Shown one piece after another: positions 4,901 through 6,275 of a stretch of DNA of 6,275 nucleotides. The stretch spans positions 1 through 6,275 of the forward strand of contig JBDRNK010000078.1 in assembly GCA_043811105.1 (NCBI GenBank). The letters are read 5' to 3'. Positions within the stretch are counted from its first letter, which is position 1; the number at the start of each line of letters is the position of its first letter. This DNA is from CAZDDW01 sp043811105 (GTDB lineage Bacteria > Patescibacteriota > Patescibacteriia > UBA9934 > CAZDDW01). The position numbers were made by a program, and so were the translations under genes. The notes beneath the pieces are model-generated. The model did not search any database. It saw only the letters and a list, made by a program, of their open reading frames with translations, and had not been told where the DNA came from.

Positions 4901-6275
4901 TTTACTAATTTAGATGATCTTGAGGCCGGTGGCGAAGGTCTTGAGTACTATACTTATTTGCGAATCTGTTCAGAGCCGGATTTATTACAGGCCGGTGATT
5001 ACGCCACTTACTTTACTTGGGAGGGATCAGATCTAACCGGTTATCAGCTGGTTTCCTGGAATCTGCTCGAATCAAATTTGAATCAAGCTCCATGTGTTAA
5101 TCCGATACTGGATGGCACAACCTCTTTGGTTTGTCAGGATCAAAATTATGTTAATCAAGAAACCGGTGAAACCGACATTGATGATGTTGAAGCCTGTAAC
5201 GAACACGATGACATTTTTGAAAATCCGGATTGTCGCGAATTTTATGACAGTCTAGGAAACATTCATTATCGTGAATTCAGTTACACAGCGACGATTACCG
5301 AAGACTGTCATCCATATCGCAAGAGCGAATCAACTGAAACTGATTGTTCAGCATCAGGCGGTTACTGGACTGAAGTTGGCGAGTGTCGCTACCTTGGTTA
5401 TCCTGACGAAAGTACAATTTGTTATGCTTCAGCCAATGGTTGTCGATCTTACACTGGTGGAGCCGGTCGAAATGCGACGACAATTTTCTACGATGATGTC
5501 GAAGACGATGATCTGGAAGAATGGTTTGGTAATGCTTTGGCAACCGTATCTAACGAATCCGTGGCTGTTGACGGACACTCGATTCATGTGACTAATGCTA
5601 ACAGTGATTTAACATTACTTTACCTGGCTGAAGCCGTTGCTGATGAATGTGTTGATGATCAAACTTGCGAGCTAGTTGACAACGGCACCGGAGCCAGTTG
5701 TGAAGTGTATGCCACCGAAGAGATCGATGATTGTGGAGGTTTGGTCGGGGCTTTGGTTCAGGGCAAGACTTACATTTTATCTTTTTGGGCTAAAGGTGCC
5801 AGTGGCGTGACCATTGGTTCTAGTTTGATTGAACAGGGCGGAAGTGGAGTCACACATCGTTTCCAGAACAATGCAGTTGAGATAACCACAAACTGGCAAC
5901 TTTATCAGATGGGACCGTTGGATACCTCTGATGCCATTGATTTTGCTTTGTTTGATGACACGGCCGTATTGAATATCCACGGTTCAGGCGAATACTACAT
6001 CGATAACATTTATCTGAAAGAAGTTGAAGATAATATAACTTTGATAAAAGATTCTTGGGTAACCCCGTCAACTTGTGATCAAACCCCGGAAGGTGTTCAA
6101 TCAGAACAGTATTATCTAGGCTGTGAGGCCTATACGAATTCTGTTGGCGAAGGCTTTAATATTTATCGCTTCTCTAATCTTTGTAGCGAAGATGCTATTG
6201 GTTGTTCCGCTTACTTTGATACCAAGAATTCCGAATCTATTTTCTCTGAAGCCTATAACGTTACTTGTACGCTTG
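1847..6275 (+). CDS. Giant secreted cysteine-rich protein with jelly-roll modules (3' end beyond window)
   Basis: One frame stays open from ATG 1847 to the last base: 1,476 complete codons with no stop, so the protein is longer still. In order: Sec signal peptide (1-34); a helical, lysine-containing region to about residue 400 with a conserved-looking block NRVAYDTATWIANTG (112-126); then cysteine-rich, acidic sequence with 46 Cys from residue 400 on. Recognisable pieces are GWEMAAN (483-489), HLIDPNWVL (525-533), CTREENIWRF (583-592), a first jelly-roll module (733-900) beginning with a thrombospondin type 3-like loop, TWEGSDLTGYQL (1057-1068), and a second jelly-roll module (1210-1395). Six C-x5-G-C motifs are spread between 628 and 1456. 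The many cysteines imply oxidative folding outside the cytoplasm. It resembles, from memory, large uncharacterised exported proteins of Parcubacteria-type genomes; function is unknown, with adhesion or envelope structure as guesses. No Shine-Dalgarno precedes the start. Expression probably depends on the gene 6 bases upstream. Confidence 0.93.
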   Translation, partial: MRRFINKYKKWLITPVLVCFVFVGLFSQVSSVSAYSFAPIQNDFSLPSTLGLIDPLDYMEISVEAAPVGLPVSDSPANVAQSLKDTKNNLIKKPLGIIVGGIMLDLLSFFLNRVAYDTATWIANTGSGESAFKETNLGDYMKNLGLDVAGDAVGALSEILNETTEMEFNICDPGDPFFRAAIQLGIRQKYQRPKPRCEFDNFTKNWSQAFSSFKKMGENPSEYALGQIKNMLKPGQSVLDASIGINVRVQEKVLEKKMSEFTEQIVANERVNAVTDFITGNVKTPSTIINATIEQTLLKDPAGKVQSDWKAIMDEENLKLTLLTSAGSMFTNTLLSKLLDRIFKGLVSLNIEDEDYFDVDLPSVSGYDTYEATQKANQDLLTVEFSAIASYNPVGELLSCPGPASRGLFNCAMDPDMALAISRGESGETITVETSLDEGLLHGSWQLIPADDYSNNQNSGCYSYAYCYSNLVKLRKYRIIPVGWEMAANSPYNSSSDPVTLQEVVDGFDDCSPDGELNANHPWCHLIDPNWVLTVPDTQCAAAAPGEGLVNSVSSIRNTDCVDIKSCISEDDDGNCDGGYAYCTREENIWRFHGDDCPEEYATCLSFDNIDTGENDNWLLNTVDFDSCTADNAGCLWYRTRQFFDDQGTLDDTDDAFAWLATGDDFVTADRDDDVQFVGSTIGSYEYNTGNDIFNYNLYAYQDRRYFNNNIEECSVEYAGCTELIIKDEETLLNVIANASFEDDTDDDDLPDVWQEVSADNYLQVDQGATYGVDHILSNTDSPDIYQENIVLSPSRFYTFSFYASDTDVGTGSASVNLELVDADPDPQAFNLGLTTILGDCSLSGTQTLQTDVTDPGEDPVRYECTLTTPSVTTYATVRIIYTGTSGELSFDAFMLEEGSVLHDFQQGYGDVNDLEYDYLNIPPAYLGCSGLASDPAECDNYARVCSAQDVGCELYTPADGDPSVPAVVNTLDLCPASCVGYDTYKQETSRYDQEEFPLYFIPSTAGTCESSDVGCDEFTNLDDLEAGGEGLEYYTYLRICSEPDLLQAGDYATYFTWEGSDLTGYQLVSWNLLESNLNQAPCVNPILDGTTSLVCQDQNYVNQETGETDIDDVEACNEHDDIFENPDCREFYDSLGNIHYREFSYTATITEDCHPYRKSESTETDCSASGGYWTEVGECRYLGYPDESTICYASANGCRSYTGGAGRNATTIFYDDVEDDDLEEWFGNALATVSNESVAVDGHSIHVTNANSDLTLLYLAEAVADECVDDQTCELVDNGTGASCEVYATEEIDDCGGLVGALVQGKTYILSFWAKGASGVTIGSSLIEQGGSGVTHRFQNNAVEITTNWQLYQMGPLDTSDAIDFALFDDTAVLNIHGSGEYYIDNIYLKEVEDNITLIKDSWVTPSTCDQTPEGVQSEQYYLGCEAYTNSVGEGFNIYRFSNLCSEDAIGCSAYFDTKNSESIFSEAYNVTCTL
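2126..2476 (+). other. N-terminal helical module of the giant protein
   Basis: Residues 94-210 start with a hydrophobic, possibly membrane-associated stretch (LGIIVGGIMLDLLSFFLN, 95-112), followed by RVAYDTATWIANTG and a helical segment with GDYMKNLGLDVAGDAVG. Two isolated cysteines, C171 (ICDPGDPF) and C197 (PRCEFDNF), may pair. The AYDTATWIA block is the part I would expect to be most conserved; I recall similar sequences in other uncharacterised Parcubacteria-type exported proteins but cannot name a domain. If 95-112 spans the membrane, the protein would stay cell-attached after signal cleavage; its Asp and Gly content makes an amphipathic helix equally possible. Confidence 0.5.
3044..3724 (+). 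other. First cysteine-rich module of the giant protein
   Basis: From residue 400 the sequence changes to dense cysteines: thirteen up to about residue 605 (LLSC, FNC, SGC, AYC, then a series of x-x-C in acidic context). Embedded blocks rich in tryptophan and aromatic residues look structurally conserved: GWEMAAN (483-489), HLIDPNWVL (525-533), and C583 to C597 with CTREENIWRFHGDDC. The spacing is irregular and matches no named domain that I recognise. A disulfide-stapled extracellular fold is the simplest reading. Confidence 0.5.
4043..4546 (+). other. Jelly-roll (carbohydrate-binding-like) module 1 of the giant protein
   Basis: Residues 733-900 follow the pattern of a CBM4/9-type or related beta-sandwich: an opening NASFEDD (738-744) leading to LPDVW (750-754), a central strand pair RFYTFSFYAS, and a closing strand LSFDAFMLEEGS, the form in which such modules end ([FV]DAxxLEEGS). 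The acidic run D743-D752 with L-P-D-x-W is also the shape of a thrombospondin type 3 calcium loop. Two cysteines (GDC and YEC) lie inside and could pair. Ligand binding is inferred from fold alone. Confidence 0.6.
5474..6031 (+). other. Jelly-roll (carbohydrate-binding-like) module 2 of the giant protein
   Basis: Residues 1210-1395 repeat the architecture of module 1 in diverged form: an acidic opening FYDDVEDDDLEEW, a strand TYILSFWAKGASG (compare RFYTFSFYAS), ITTNWQLYQMG as the typical strand before the final sheet, and the closing YYIDNIYLKEVED, the usual D-N-[IV]-x-[LF] end of a carbohydrate-binding-like sandwich. An inserted segment holds four cysteines (DECVDDQTC, ASC, DDC). Right after it comes LIKDSW and another cysteine-rich stretch. 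Fold assignment is moderately secure; the ligand is unknown. Confidence 0.6.

Larger units (their letters stand above)
3728..6214 (+). repeat. Six dispersed C-x5-G-C-x2-[Y/F/L] motif copies in the giant protein
   Basis: Copies with identical Cys-Gly-Cys spacing begin at 3728 (CTADNAGCLWY, residue 628), 3986 (CSVEYAGCTEL, 714), 4682 (CSAQDVGCELY, 946), 4871 (CESSDVGCDEF, 1009), 5420 (CYASANGCRSY, 1192) and 6182 (CSEDAIGCSAY, 1446). Two further sites keep only the second half: LGCSGL just before residue 946 and LGCEAY at about 1425-1429. The protein motif repeats while the DNA differs, so these are old, diverged repeats and not recent duplications. The copies sit at the borders of the jelly-roll modules (714 just before the first, 1192 just before the second), suggesting a disulfide hinge or linker between modules. 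Confidence 0.75.

Noticed and set aside
3443..5980. Several short open frames of 60-106 codons on both strands (for example 3443-3625 minus, 4023-4226 minus, 4626-4913 plus, 5271-5591 plus, 5777-5980 minus).
   Set aside because: All lie inside the 1,476-codon frame starting at 1847, which has a signal peptide and recognisable modules. Their translations have no domain character and look like other-frame readings of Asp- and Cys-rich codons.
3728..6214. The cysteine motif as a cytochrome c haem-binding site or zinc finger.
   Set aside because: No CxxCH is present, and the C-x5-G-C spacing is not followed by a second metal-binding pair at fixed distance. In an exported protein, disulfides are the simpler reading.
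1847..6275. Alternative genetic code (TGA as Gly or Trp), as found in some CPR lineages.
   Set aside because: No in-frame TGA occurs in any of the four genes; Gly uses GGN and Trp uses TGG. The standard bacterial code explains everything.

Overview
The window reads as a bacterial chromosome segment of moderate GC with every gene on the + strand and the standard code: no in-frame TGA is read through, and all complete genes end in TAA. Gene content suggests a member of the Candidate Phyla Radiation (Patescibacteria, Parcubacteria-like). The reasons are tightly packed genes with almost no Shine-Dalgarno signal, a short single-helix protein with thrombospondin type 3 loops, and a giant secreted cysteine-rich protein of a style I associate with those genomes. 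The lineage is inference from recalled family style, not from a search.

Layout: (1) 2-346 is the 3' end of a threonylcarbamoyl-AMP synthase gene (TsaC/Sua5/YrdC family). (2) 310-1104 is rsmA (ksgA), the 16S rRNA adenine dimethyltransferase, overlapping the previous gene by 37 bases. (3) 1105-1171 is a compact boundary with a rho-independent terminator and, directly behind it, a candidate extended -10 promoter. (4) 1172-1840 is a membrane-anchored acidic protein with two thrombospondin type 3 calcium loops. (5) From 1847 to the end of the window runs one uninterrupted frame of 1,476 codons with no stop. It encodes the N-terminal part of a very large exported protein with a signal peptide, a helical lysine-containing N-terminal third, then about 1,000 acidic, cysteine-rich, lysine-poor residues. 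That part carries at least two jelly-roll (carbohydrate-binding-like) modules and six copies of a C-x5-G-C-x2-[Y/F/L] motif.

The first two genes form a translation-maintenance unit (tRNA t6A modification and 16S rRNA maturation). The terminator and promoter separate them from a second unit of two cell-envelope genes only 6 bases apart. The second unit is the interesting part: a calcium-loop membrane protein and a giant disulfide-rich surface or secreted protein, plausibly for adhesion or envelope structure. Its function cannot be read from the sequence. No RNA genes, mobile elements or CRISPR arrays were seen, and no gap between genes exceeds 70 bases.
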